Below, one piece after another: positions 22,372-30,507 of a stretch of 35,603 bases of DNA (positions are counted from its first letter, which is position 1; each line of letters opens with the position of its first letter). The stretch comes from Alphaproteobacteria bacterium UBA998 (GTDB lineage Bacteria > Pseudomonadota > Alphaproteobacteria > Rickettsiales > UBA998). Position numbers and translations under genes: made by a program. The DNA lies in NCBI GenBank assembly GCA_002291925.1, contig DBAY01000034.1:1-35603 (forward strand). Reading direction: 5' to 3'. The notes below the pieces were generated by a model. The model searched no databases. It had not been told where the DNA came from and saw only the letters and a program-made list of their open reading frames with translations.

Positions 22372-22818
22372 TCAGCCGCCCTGCTTTTTAAGCGCAGCCT
22401 GCAACTCCATAATCTTTTGCCGTTGCAGTTTAATTACCTTCGCCTGAATGGCCAGCTTGCGGTTGCATTCACTGCTGTGCGCCCCCTCGCCTGCTTTAGC
22501 AAAATCAGGCCGTGTCAAACGCTCAAGTTCTGCCGGGTCGGCACGCTCTGGCGTCATGCCTGGAGCGGCGATAGCATCGCCCAACTGGGAGGGCGCTGTG
22601 AGAGGCGGTAGCGGTTCTATTACTTTACTATTATCCGGTACCAGTGACGGTATCGCGGGCGGAGAAGGCTCCGGGGGCGTATGGATGCGCTCGATCACGC
22701 GTTCTGTATTCGCTTCGGTTTGGCGCTGGATAATGCTCTGCTCCATAAGGCCAGGTAAGCCTTGCGCCAGTAAGCTCGAAGGAGTAAACAGCCAGACAGC
22801 GAAATACAGCGTTTTCAT
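22372..22818 (-). CDS. Secreted coiled-coil protein of unknown function
   Basis: 148 aa with a likely signal peptide (LYFAVWLFTPSSLLA-QG), a Pro-rich middle (PPEPSPPAIPSLVP, EPLPPLTAP) and a C-terminal helical segment of about 35 residues (KLAIQAKVIKLQRQKIMELQAAL) with leucine-like heptads. One Cys near the helix start could form a disulfide. Its ATG overlaps the acpS stop (ATGA), so it belongs to the pdxJ-acpS transcript. Related genomes often have lepB there; this protein shows no LepB motif. The stop is directly next to that of the opposing DUF192-like gene. Confidence 0.72.
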   Translation of the reverse strand: MKTLYFAVWLFTPSSLLAQGLPGLMEQSIIQRQTEANTERVIERIHTPPEPSPPAIPSLVPDNSKVIEPLPPLTAPSQLGDAIAAPGMTPERADPAELERLTRPDFAKAGEGAHSSECNRKLAIQAKVIKLQRQKIMELQAALKKQGG

Positions 22819-23222
22819 AAGGCACTGATGATGACGGTTGCCATGGCGAGAGGGTATTCATCTGTCAGAGAAAGGTGAAGGACGGGCGTTTTGCCCTCTG
22901 GCGTCATCCGCCGCAGACGCTCTAGCGCGCGTCCGGTTAGAGTGAGAGTAGGCTGCCCGGAAGGAAGGTTCACCACTTCCATATCCCGCCAGCGGGTGCC
23001 CATGCTGAGGCCAGTGCCGAGCGCCTTGGAGCAGGCCTCCTTGGCGGCGAAGCGCTTAGCATACCTTCCGGCCACGACCCTCAGTCCCGCCCCAGCAAGG
23101 CTGGCTGCCTTGGCACGTTCACGGTCGGTGAAGAGGCGGGCCTCGAACCGTTCACCGAACCGTTGCAACGTTTTCTCGATGCGGCGGATGTCGGTAATGT
23201 CCTGCCCTAACCCCAGAATCAT
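22815..23222 (-). CDS. acpS: Holo-[acyl-carrier-protein] synthase
   Basis: Transfers 4'-phosphopantetheine from CoA to the serine of acyl carrier protein. Magnesium ligands Asp8 (GQDITDIRRIE) and Glu62 in RYAKRFAAKEACSKALGTG are present, as is the C-terminal LSLTDEYPLAMATVI. 135 aa is normal. The ATG overlaps the pdxJ stop as ATGA, the conserved pdxJ-acpS pairing. Confidence 0.96.
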   Translation of the reverse strand: MILGLGQDITDIRRIEKTLQRFGERFEARLFTDRERAKAASLAGAGLRVVAGRYAKRFAAKEACSKALGTGLSMGTRWRDMEVVNLPSGQPTLTLTGRALERLRRMTPEGKTPVLHLSLTDEYPLAMATVIISAL

Positions 23223-23947
23223 ACACGGGCGCCCATGATCATGGTTTTCATGCGTCGCACCGCCGGAGCTAGCCCTTCAAACACGGCTTGTGCGATGAGG
23301 AAGTGCCCAATATTCAGCTCCACCACTTCGGGCAAGGCCGCCACCGCTTCCACCGTATCATAGGAAAGACCATGGCCCGCATGGCACTCCAGCCCTAGCG
23401 CGTGAGCGAAAGCCACCGCGCGGCGAAGGCGCTCCAGTTCGCGTGTACGCGCCTCACCCATTTCCTCGCAGTAGCGGCCGGTATGAAATTCCACAATGTC
23501 AGCGCCCACGCGCGCAGAGGCCTCCGCTTGCGACACATCTGCATTAATAAAAAGCGATACCCGGAGTCCTGCCTCTTTCAACTGCGCTACATAGGATGTC
23601 AGTGCCGCTTCCTGCCCCGCTACGTTTAGTCCACCCTCGGTCGTCAGCTCCTGCCGTTTCTCGGGCACCAGACAGCAGGCATTGGGCTTTACTCTCAGCG
23701 CCAGCGCCAGCATCTCCTCCGTCGCGGCCATCTCGAAATTCAGCGGCAGGGGGACCTCTGCTTTCAGTGCGAACATATCCGCTTCGCGGATGTGGCGGCG
23801 GTCCTCGCGCAGATGCGCCGTGATGCCGTCCGCGCCACCGTCCATCGCCGCAAGCGCCGCCGCGATAGGATCAGGATGGGCGCCGCCTCGAGCATTACGC
23901 AGCGTGGCAACGTGGTCAATATTAACGCCTAAACGAATGGGCTGCAC
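23219..23947 (-). CDS. pdxJ: Pyridoxine 5'-phosphate synthase
   Basis: Condenses 3-amino-1-hydroxyacetone 1-phosphate with DXP to pyridoxine phosphate; DXP is also the substrate of Dxr in this window. RLGVNIDHVATLRNARGG, the GADGITAHLREDRRHI segment and the C-terminal ELNIGHFLIAQAVFEGL are diagnostic. The start is set at GTG 23947 because AGGAGAG lies just upstream and the resulting 242 aa match the family; ATG 23983 has no ribosome site and would add twelve unrelated residues. Confidence 0.95.
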   Translation of the reverse strand: MQPIRLGVNIDHVATLRNARGGAHPDPIAAALAAMDGGADGITAHLREDRRHIREADMFALKAEVPLPLNFEMAATEEMLALALRVKPNACCLVPEKRQELTTEGGLNVAGQEAALTSYVAQLKEAGLRVSLFINADVSQAEASARVGADIVEFHTGRYCEEMGEARTRELERLRRAVAFAHALGLECHAGHGLSYDTVEAVAALPEVVELNIGHFLIAQAVFEGLAPAVRRMKTMIMGARV

Positions 23948-24025
23948 GCCGTTTCTCTCCTCGCGGTAATGACCGCACCCCATAACTGCATAGCCTGTTT
24001 AGGTAGCAAAATCCATAATTAAGGT

Positions 24026-24955
24026 ATGTCATCCAGTCTCGCCTTACCGACCCTCGACGCCCTTCTTTTTCACGATGGCTTCGCCGCCGCCCTTGCGCTG
24101 GCGGGTAATGCGCAGGCGCACCTCAGCGGCCACCGCCGCCTGCGCGACCTTGCCTACGGCCCGAGAGAATCACACCGGCTGGATCTCTACATCCCCCGCC
24201 GTTTTGTGCATCCCGCGCCAATCGTGCTCTTCATCTATGGCGGCAACTGGCAGATGGGCAGCAAGAAACTCTACCCCTTTCTTGCGCACACCTTCACCGC
24301 CGCAGGCTACCTCGTCGCCATTCCGGACTACCGGAAATATCCGGAGGTCCGCTTCCCGGAGTTCATGCATGACATCGCCGCAGCGACCGCGTGGCTGAAG
24401 CAGCATGTGCCTCAGTATGGCGGCAACCCGGCGCAGCTAAGTCTGATGGGCCATTCCGCCGGAGCGCAGATGGCTCTACTGCTGGCCTGTGATAACCGCT
24501 ACCTCGCCGCCGAGGGCATACACAAGTGCCAGCTGGCCAGCGTCAGCGGTATCGCCGGGCCTTATGCGTTCACACCGTGCGAAGATGTCTATGGCGACAT
24601 CTTCGGCCTGCCGCCGCATTGCGAGCCCATGCACGCGCACCGTCATCTGGATGGCAGCGAGCCACCGACGCTACTGCTGCACGGTCGCCGTGACCATCTG
24701 GTGCCGGTCGCCAATAGCCGCAAGCTCTACCGTGAAATGCGGCGCGCGGGCTCGTCCGTGGAAATCAAACTATATGACCGGATGGGGCATCTGGATATTC
24801 TGGCCCGCGCCTCACGCAAGCTGGGCCGCGAGGGCATCGTGGCGCGTGATCTGCTCGGCTTCCTCGCGGATAAGCGCTCAGCTGCTGTAGCGCTCGACAC
24901 TCTGGACCACCGGCTTGGAGCGCAGATTGGCGAGGATATTATTGAGGTGGCGTGA
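24026..24955 (+). CDS. Alpha/beta-hydrolase, esterase/lipase type
   Basis: Catalytic triad Ser144 (LMGHSAGAQ), Asp223 (LLHGRRDHLVPV) and His255 (DRMGHLDIL). YGGNW near 71 occupies the place of the HGG-W oxyanion motif of hormone-sensitive-lipase-like esterases, and LDLYIPRR precedes it. The closest general type is a small carboxylesterase or kynurenine-formamidase-like hydrolase; the substrate is unknown. No signal peptide. 309 aa. The final 25 residues, from about Ser285, are read antisense through the 3' end of spoT/rel, an unusual 78-base overlap of two convergent genes. Confidence 0.88.
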   Translation: MSSSLALPTLDALLFHDGFAAALALAGNAQAHLSGHRRLRDLAYGPRESHRLDLYIPRRFVHPAPIVLFIYGGNWQMGSKKLYPFLAHTFTAAGYLVAIPDYRKYPEVRFPEFMHDIAAATAWLKQHVPQYGGNPAQLSLMGHSAGAQMALLLACDNRYLAAEGIHKCQLASVSGIAGPYAFTPCEDVYGDIFGLPPHCEPMHAHRHLDGSEPPTLLLHGRRDHLVPVANSRKLYREMRRAGSSVEIKLYDRMGHLDILARASRKLGREGIVARDLLGFLADKRSAAVALDTLDHRLGAQIGEDIIEVA

Positions 24956-27058
24956 ATCCTTCACCTCCACATCCACCAGCAGTTCGAAGAAATCCGGTGT
25001 GCGGTTGGTGATCTTCAGATTGCTGATATTGCCCATCTCCTGCGAGATCACATTGGCCAGCGTTGCCAGCGCGGCAGGTTCGTGCAACAGGTTGGCGCGG
25101 ATGCGGCCCACGTAATTCTGATTCATGCTGGACGCATCCCACGAGACATCAATCCAGCGTTCCGGGTTGTCCGAATAATTCTCCAGCGTATCGCAATCCA
25201 TTACGTGGATGGTGATGCCCTTGCCCGTCGTCACAATGCCCACGATATTGTCGCCGGGAATCGGGTGGCAGCAGCCGGCATAATGAATCGCCATGCCGGG
25301 GATCAGGCCCTTGATGGGCATTTTCGCCTTGGAGGGGACGTTCAGCTTCTTCAGCTTCGAGATCAGGAACGGCGTTTTCTTCTTCGGCGGGGCCAGCACA
25401 TCGCCCACCACCGTCTCATAGACCTTGTTGCGCCCAAGTAGCCCCTCACCCACCTCGGCCAGCACATCCTCCACGGATTTCTTGCCCAGCCGGTTCAGGA
25501 ACGGCTCCAGAATCTTGTCCTGAAAATCCTTGCCCTCTTGCTTGAAGGTCTTCACCAAGATGGCGCGGCCCAGATTGATATATTCCTGCCGCTGCTGGAT
25601 GCGCACATAGCGGCGGATCTCCGAGCGTGCCTTGCCGGTGATGACGAAGCGCTCCCAGCTTGGCGAAGGCGTGGCGTTCTTGGAGGTGATGATCTCCACC
25701 TGGTCGCCATTCTTCAGCGGCGTTTTCAGCGGCACGATGCGCCCGTTCACCTTGGAGCCGACACAGCTGCGCCCGACGCCGCTATGCACCGCGAAGGCGA
25801 AATCTACCGGCGTCGCGCCACGCGGAAGGGCGAGGATGTCCCCCTTCGGCGTGAAGCAGAACACCTGGTCGTGGTACATCTCCATCTTGGTGTTTTCGAG
25901 GAACTCCTCGGCGTCCTCGCTCTGCTCCAGAATCTCCAGCAGCTCGCGTATCCAGCGGAACTGCTTGCCCTCGTGCGCCGCCTTCTCTCGCTGCTTGTAG
26001 CTCCAGTGCGCCGCCACCCCGTACTCTGCTACGTCATGCATGTCCTGCGTGCGAATCTGGATTTCGATCTTCTGCTGGTCCGGCCCGATGATGGAGGTGT
26101 GGATGGACTGGTACCCGTTCGCCTTCGGCGTGGAGATATAGTCCTTAAACTTGCCCGGCACGGTGTGGAATTCCGCGTGCAGGATGCCGAGCGCCTGGTA
26201 GCACTCCGGAATGGACTTCACGATGACGCGGAACGCCACGATGTCGCTGAGCTGCTCAAAGGGGATGTTCTTCATCTCCATCTTCTGCCAAATGGAGAAC
26301 GGCTTCTTCTCACGCCCATACACCTGCTGCGGCTCAAGTCCACCCGCCGTCAACAGATCGGTAATTTTCTTCTCGATGCGCTCCACCTCGCCGCCGCCCT
26401 GCTTGCGCAGGAACTCCATGCGGGTGAGGATGGACTGCCTCGCTTCCGGATAAAGCGCGCCGAAGGAAAGGTCCTGCAGGTCCTCCTTCATCTGCCGCAT
26501 GCCGATGCGCTCGGCGAGCGGGGCATAGATGTCGAGCGTTTCCTTGGCGATACGGTGGCGCTTCTCTTCGGACTTGATGAAATGGATGGTCGTCATATTA
26601 TGCAGGCGGTCCGCCAGCTTGACCAGCAGCACCCGCAAATCTTCCGACATGGCCAGCAGCAGCTTGCGGAAATTCTCCGCCTGCTTGGAGGATTCGGATT
26701 TCAGCTCCAGCTGGTTCAGCTTGGTCACGCCGTCCACCAGCGCGGCGATTTCCTCGCCAAACAGGTCGCCAATTTGCTCCAGCGTGGCTTCCGTATCCTC
26801 CACCGTGTCATGCAACAAGGCGGTGATGATGGAGGCCGTATCCAGCCGCAGCGAGGTCAGGAAATATGCCACCTCAACAGGGTGGGAGAAATACGGGTCA
26901 CCCGAAGCGCGCTTCTGGCTGCCATGCGCCTGCATCGCAAACACGTAGGCAAGGTTGATGGCGTCTTCGTCGGCGTCGGGGTCGTAGGATTTGATCTTTT
27001 CGACAAGGTCAACCTGACGCCGCATCCCGCTCGGCTTCATGGCAAAGGCTGGCTGCAT
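24878..27058 (-). CDS. Bifunctional (p)ppGpp synthetase/hydrolase (Rel/SpoT)
   Basis: Makes and breaks the stringent-response alarmone. N-terminal HD hydrolase with FSHP and LLHDTVEDTEAT (His83-Asp84) and LADRLHNMTT; synthetase domain with IVAFRVIVKSIPECYQALG and GKFKDYISTPKANGYQSIHT (KFKD in the position of the RxKD motif of bifunctional enzymes, not the ExDD of RelA); then TGS (TPKGDILALPRGATPVDFAF), helical/zinc-finger region and a C-terminal ACT domain. 726 aa. No start has a clear ribosome site; ATG 27025 (MRRQVDLVEKI) matches relatives best, ATG 27058 is the first. A terminator separates it from rpoZ upstream. Confidence 0.95.
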   Translation of the reverse strand: MQPAFAMKPSGMRRQVDLVEKIKSYDPDADEDAINLAYVFAMQAHGSQKRASGDPYFSHPVEVAYFLTSLRLDTASIITALLHDTVEDTEATLEQIGDLFGEEIAALVDGVTKLNQLELKSESSKQAENFRKLLLAMSEDLRVLLVKLADRLHNMTTIHFIKSEEKRHRIAKETLDIYAPLAERIGMRQMKEDLQDLSFGALYPEARQSILTRMEFLRKQGGGEVERIEKKITDLLTAGGLEPQQVYGREKKPFSIWQKMEMKNIPFEQLSDIVAFRVIVKSIPECYQALGILHAEFHTVPGKFKDYISTPKANGYQSIHTSIIGPDQQKIEIQIRTQDMHDVAEYGVAAHWSYKQREKAAHEGKQFRWIRELLEILEQSEDAEEFLENTKMEMYHDQVFCFTPKGDILALPRGATPVDFAFAVHSGVGRSCVGSKVNGRIVPLKTPLKNGDQVEIITSKNATPSPSWERFVITGKARSEIRRYVRIQQRQEYINLGRAILVKTFKQEGKDFQDKILEPFLNRLGKKSVEDVLAEVGEGLLGRNKVYETVVGDVLAPPKKKTPFLISKLKKLNVPSKAKMPIKGLIPGMAIHYAGCCHPIPGDNIVGIVTTGKGITIHVMDCDTLENYSDNPERWIDVSWDASSMNQNYVGRIRANLLHEPAALATLANVISQEMGNISNLKITNRTPDFFELLVDVEVKDSRHLNNILANLRSKPVVQSVERYSS

Positions 27059-27105
27059 GAGACAAATATAATGCCTTTTTGCTGCCGTTGCAAAATTCGC
27101 GCATG

Positions 27106-27133
27106 AAAAAAGGCGGCTCTTGGCCGCCTTTTT
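27106..27133 (-). terminator. Terminator between rpoZ and spoT/rel
   Basis: Stem GGCGGC/GCCGCC, extended by A-T pairs, with a five-base loop. On the minus strand the stem is followed by a run of six T, 19 bases after the rpoZ stop. It should end most rpoZ transcripts, so spoT/rel needs its own promoter in 27059-27105 or relies on read-through. The run of T on the plus strand makes it possibly bidirectional. Confidence 0.85.
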
Positions 27134-27151
27134 CGTAACTCTGTGGAAGTT

Positions 27152-27553
27152 TTAGTCTTCCGGGTCGATATTCTCTTCCGCGAAGCTCATGCCGTCGGCA
27201 TTTTCGACTTCGTCGGACTGGTCCACCATGCGCTGGCTTTCAGTGAACTCGGCGCGGATTTCGCTCAGGCGGGCCATCTCGTCGTTCATTTCGTCACCGA
27301 ACGGCGTGGCTTCGAACTGCTCCGGCGCCTGGCGGCGGCAGAAATGGGTTACGATTTCTTCCATCAGCTTGCCGGACTGCACGGAACCTTCGGCAATCTC
27401 GCGCAGGGCGACCACGCTGTCCTTGTCGTTGTCACGGTCTACCGTCAGCGGCGCGCCGGAGGAAATCTGCTTGGCGCGCTGGGCGGCGGAAACCACCAGC
27501 TCAAAACGGTTGGGGATGACTTCGATGCAATCTTCGACGGTGACGCGCGCCAT
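27152..27553 (-). CDS. rpoZ: RNA polymerase omega subunit
   Basis: Small RNA polymerase subunit that helps fold beta' and forms part of a ppGpp site in proteobacteria. The start MARVTVEDCIEVIPNRFELVVSAAQRAKQI is characteristic, and VALREIAEGSV follows. 133 aa, with an acidic C-terminal tail common in alphaproteobacteria (ENADGMSFAEENIDPED). It precedes the Rel/SpoT gene, the usual arrangement, and is divergent from lipA. Confidence 0.95.
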   Translation of the reverse strand: MARVTVEDCIEVIPNRFELVVSAAQRAKQISSGAPLTVDRDNDKDSVVALREIAEGSVQSGKLMEEIVTHFCRRQAPEQFEATPFGDEMNDEMARLSEIRAEFTESQRMVDQSDEVENADGMSFAEENIDPED

Positions 27554-27697
27554 GGATTATCCTGTTGCTTTTTATTGTTTCAGTGAATGAGGCGTGTTTA
27601 CTAATTGATTTTTTCCCGGAATGCAATAGTTTACTGTCGAAAAAGGCCGTTTTGCTGGCCTGGATGTAAATTTTCGGCAACATTTCCACAGGCGCGC

Positions 27698-28630
27698 ATG
27701 TCAAACGTCGTCCCCCTGAACGAAGCCAAAGACAAGAAATTGCCCAAGCCGGACTGGATCCGCGTCAAAGCGCCCGTCAGCAAGGAATACCAGAACACGC
27801 GCGACCTCATGCGCCGCAGCCGCCTCAACACGGTCTGCGAAGAGGCCGCCTGCCCCAACATCGGCGAGTGCTGGTCCAAGAAGCACGCCACCGTGATGAT
27901 CCTCGGCAGCGTCTGCACCCGCGCCTGCGCTTTCTGCAACGTGAAAACCGGCCGCCCCGACCTGCTCGACCCGCATGAGCCCGAAAACCTCGCCAAGGCC
28001 GTCGGCGAGCTGGGGCTGGAGCATGTCGTCATCACCTCCGTCGACCGTGACGATCTGGACGATGGCGGCGCCTCGCACTTTGCCGAATGCATCCGCCGCA
28101 TCCGCCAGTCCTCGCCTTCCACCACCATCGAAATCCTTACCCCGGATTTCATGCGCAAGGAAGGCGCCATTGAGATTGTCGTCGAAGCCAAGCCGGATGT
28201 GTTCAACCACAATATCGAAACCGTGCCGAGGCTGTACCGCACCATCCGCCCCGGCGCGCGTTACTTCCACTCGCTCAACCTCCTGCACCGCGTGAAGGAG
28301 CTGAACCCGTCCATCTTCACCAAGTCCGGCCTCATGGTCGGCCTCGGCGAGGAGAAGGACGAGGTGATCCAGGTGATGGACGATTTGCGCTCCGCCGACG
28401 TGGATTTCATGACTATCGGCCAGTATCTGCAACCCACCCCCGCCCACGCGACGGTGGACCGCTACGTGACCCCGGATGAGTTCGAGATCTACGCCCGCAC
28501 CGCGCGCACCAAGGGCTTCCTGATGGTCTCCGCCAGTCCGCTGACCCGCTCCTCTTACCATGCGGGCGAGGATTTCGCGGTGATGAAGGCCAACCGCGAC
28601 CGTTTGCTCGCGGAATCTTCCCGCACGTAG
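27698..28630 (+). CDS. lipA: Lipoyl synthase
   Basis: Radical-SAM enzyme that inserts two sulfurs into octanoyl-protein to make lipoyl cofactor. Auxiliary cluster cysteines are Cys47, Cys52 and Cys58 (CEEAACPNIGECW); the radical-SAM cluster is Cys73, Cys77, Cys80 (CTRACAFC), and the serine ligand is in RSSYHAG near the end. 310 aa from ATG 27698. The frame runs farther upstream but with no homology. The 144-base gap to rpoZ must hold both divergent promoters. Confidence 0.96.
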   Translation: MSNVVPLNEAKDKKLPKPDWIRVKAPVSKEYQNTRDLMRRSRLNTVCEEAACPNIGECWSKKHATVMILGSVCTRACAFCNVKTGRPDLLDPHEPENLAKAVGELGLEHVVITSVDRDDLDDGGASHFAECIRRIRQSSPSTTIEILTPDFMRKEGAIEIVVEAKPDVFNHNIETVPRLYRTIRPGARYFHSLNLLHRVKELNPSIFTKSGLMVGLGEEKDEVIQVMDDLRSADVDFMTIGQYLQPTPAHATVDRYVTPDEFEIYARTARTKGFLMVSASPLTRSSYHAGEDFAVMKANRDRLLAESSRT

Positions 28631-28631
28631 C

Positions 28632-29168
28632 ATGTTCGCGCAAACCGGATGGCCGAAGCGGTGGAGCTTTCCGCTGTTCAAATACAGCGTCTTTGCGCTG
28701 CTGAGTTTCAATATCTTCCTCTTCCTGCGCCACGCCACGCTGCGCGAGGCGATCGACAGCCTTGGCTGGGTGGTCTTGCTCCTGCTGTTTGAATGGGAAA
28801 CCCGCCGCCCGCCCGGCCTGCCTTTGCCGCGTCTCATGATTGCCCTGCAAGCCCTGGCCTATGCCGCCATTCTTTATGCGCTGGCGCATTTTGCCATGCA
28901 TGCGCTGGAGAAACCGCTCGACTTCCTCAACGCGCTGGCATGGATACTGGTGGCCGTCTTCATCGAGCTGGACATCCATCGCCCCGTGCCGCGCGGCTCG
29001 CAGGCGCATCATACGCGCTTTACCGCGAAGTATGTGCTTTACGGCATTCTTTTATTGCTCGCGGGCATCTGGGGCCTCCGCGGGGAAGCGCTGAACTTTT
29101 ATGATGCGTTTTTATGGATTCTCTGCTTTTTTGCCATCGAACTTAATCAGGTGCGGCGCATTTCCTGA
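28632..29168 (+). CDS. Multi-pass membrane protein of unknown function
   Basis: 178 aa starting one base after the lipA stop. About five hydrophobic helices are visible: FALLSFNIFLFLR, LGWVVLLLLF, ALQALAYAAILYALAHF, LNALAWILVAVFIEL, VLYGILLLLAGIWGL and a last one around AFLWILCFFAIEL. Three of them end in an acidic residue followed by Arg or Asp (FEWETRRPPG, IELDIHRPVPRG, IELNQVRRIS), a repeated helix-E-x(2-3)-R pattern suggesting three internal repeats. Not a family I recognise. No clear ribosome site, so it is likely coupled to lipA. Confidence 0.75.
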   Translation: MFAQTGWPKRWSFPLFKYSVFALLSFNIFLFLRHATLREAIDSLGWVVLLLLFEWETRRPPGLPLPRLMIALQALAYAAILYALAHFAMHALEKPLDFLNALAWILVAVFIELDIHRPVPRGSQAHHTRFTAKYVLYGILLLLAGIWGLRGEALNFYDAFLWILCFFAIELNQVRRIS

Positions 29169-29191
29169 CCGTACGCAACGCCCCAGCCTCT

Positions 29192-29635
29192 ATGCCCGCC
29201 CACCGCGAGTCCATCCATCTCCCCTACACACAGGCGCAGCTTTTCGATCTCGTGGCCGATGTCGAGAAATACCCGCAGTTTCTCCCGTGGTGCCGCGCCG
29301 CCCGCATCCATGAACGCGGCGAGGGATACATGCTGGCCGAGCTGCTCATCGCCTTCAAAGGCATCCGCGAGAGCTACACCTCGCGGGTGGAATTGCGCCG
29401 CCCCGACGCCATCGATGTCACCATGGTGAAGGGCCCCTTCCATTACCTCGTCAATTACTGGCGCTTCACACCCGAAGCGGGGGGCACCCGCATCGATTTC
29501 GATCTCGATTTCCGCTTCAGCTCGCGCCTGCTGGAAACGCTTATCGGCGCCCTCTTCGCCCGCGCCACGGAGAAAATGGTCGGCGCCTTCAAATCACGGG
29601 CCGAGCAGCTTTACGGGGTTCATCCCAAGGGCTAA
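29192..29635 (+). CDS. Coq10/RatA-type START-domain protein
   Basis: Small SRPBCC-fold lipid-binding protein of the Coq10/RatA family. HLPYTQAQLFDLVADVEKYPQFLPWC is the conserved opening, then FKGIRESYTSRVELRRPDAI, KGPFHYLVNYWRFTP and FDLDFRFSSRLLETLIGALF. Mitochondrial Coq10 carries ubiquinone; E. coli RatA has been described as blocking 70S formation, and its role as a toxin is uncertain. An alphaproteobacterial copy beside lipA fits the Coq10-like ubiquinone role better, but the sequence does not decide. 147 aa. Confidence 0.9.
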   Translation: MPAHRESIHLPYTQAQLFDLVADVEKYPQFLPWCRAARIHERGEGYMLAELLIAFKGIRESYTSRVELRRPDAIDVTMVKGPFHYLVNYWRFTPEAGGTRIDFDLDFRFSSRLLETLIGALFARATEKMVGAFKSRAEQLYGVHPKG

Positions 29636-29670
29636 GGCACCCGTTATCCAAATGCAAAAATTAGGAGCGA

Positions 29671-30147
29671 TTAGCTGATCGCGTTGGCCGCTGAGGCAGC
29701 GGCCTGTTGCGCCTGCTGACGGCGCGCGTCTTCACGCTCGCGCCACGAGGGCTGGCCCTGCTCGCGCTGCACCTCGTTAGCGATGGCCAGGCGCTGTTCC
29801 GGCGTCAGCGACGGGCTGGCGCCCATGGCGCGTGAGAGGTTGATGGCGTTGCGGCGCGCCTCCAGCTCCTGACGATCGTAGGAAATATCCGTTTCCTTGC
29901 GCCAGCCGATAAAGCCGGTCACCAGCGTGACCGCTCCCAGCGCGGCCGCACCCGCCAGTGCCGCGGTGGCGGAGATGCCAATCACAGGCAGGGCCGCACC
30001 ACCGGAAGCAATGGCGAGGCCGGCCAGACCCGCGGCTCCCAGCCCCGTCAGCCCGGCGATGCCGTTCCAGATATAGGAAGACACTTCCTTGGAACGCATC
30101 TGCTGCTTGAGCTGATTATATTCCGGATCGTCGTACAGCGTGGCCAT
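29671..30147 (-). CDS. Gly/Ala-rich membrane-hairpin protein, unknown
   Basis: 158 aa from ATG 30147, seven bases after AGGAG. An N-terminal polar region (YDDPEYNQLKQQMRSKEV) leads to about 60 residues of Gly/Ala-rich hydrophobic sequence (GLTGLGAAGLAGLAIASGG, ATAALAGAAALGAVTLVTG) that would form two small-residue membrane helices, then an Arg/Glu/Gln-rich helical C-terminus. Similar layouts occur in small proteins with glycine-zipper helices, but I name no family. Its upstream site TAATATTAATGCA matches one upstream of the orphan at 12325-12714. Confidence 0.72.
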   Translation of the reverse strand: MATLYDDPEYNQLKQQMRSKEVSSYIWNGIAGLTGLGAAGLAGLAIASGGAALPVIGISATAALAGAAALGAVTLVTGFIGWRKETDISYDRQELEARRNAINLSRAMGASPSLTPEQRLAIANEVQREQGQPSWREREDARRQQAQQAAASAANAIS

Positions 30148-30161
30148 GGGCGTTTCTCCTG

Positions 30162-30175
30162 ATTGCATTAATATT
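30162..30175 (-). promoter_or_regulatory. TAATATTAATGCA motif shared with 12325 orphan
   Basis: The minus strand reads TAATATTAATGCA, shortly before the AGGAG of the membrane-hairpin gene. The same thirteen bases occur on the minus strand at about 12740-12752 ahead of another orphan. TAATAT could act as a -10 element; function is inferred only from the match. Confidence 0.35.
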
Positions 30176-30340
30176 AGCAGCCTGCCGCGCCCTGATGTGT
30201 GAAAGTTTCGTGAAAATGATGGAAGTCCCGCATGATTTTCAGCCAGTTAGGCCACAGGCGCGCCCGATGAAAAAAATACGTGCGCTTTCACTTGGCCCTC
30301 GCTATAGAGAGAATCCTCCCAGCCAAGGGCTGGAGACTGC

Positions 30341-30431
30341 GGAGAGGTGGCCGAGTGGTCGAAGGCGCACGCCTGGAAAGTGTGTAGACGGCGAACCCGT
30401 CTCGCGGGTTCGAATCCCGCCCTCTCCGCCA
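30341..30431 (+). tRNA. tRNA-Ser (GGA anticodon)
   Basis: Acceptor GGAGAGG pairs with CCTCTCC, discriminator G and an encoded CCA end at 30429-30431. The anticodon stem CACGC/GTGTG closes the loop CTGGAAA with anticodon GGA at 30375-30377, reading UCC/UCU. A long variable arm (class II) and GGTTCGAATCC T-loop are present. It is the last clearly chromosomal feature before the mobile element, and tRNA 3' ends are common integration sites. Confidence 0.97.
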
Positions 30432-30507
30432 GTTTAATTCTGCAAATCGCACTCTTGCGGTAGCTGGTTAATAAAACCTCCCAGTCAGCGCGCGGTTCCG
30501 CGCGTTT

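Noticed and set aside
25538..27106. Plus-strand open frame of 522 codons opposite spoT/rel
   Set aside because: Antisense of conserved Rel/SpoT domains; composition of His/Leu/Arg typical of a shadow frame and no ribosome site.
27701..28837. Minus-strand open frame of 378 codons opposite lipA
   Set aside because: LipA cluster motifs on the plus strand explain the conservation; this frame is Gly/Val/Asp low-information sequence.
29192..29635. Toxin-antitoxin system based on the RatA-like protein
   Set aside because: No RatB-type partner gene adjoins it, and the location beside lipA suits a Coq10-like housekeeping role.
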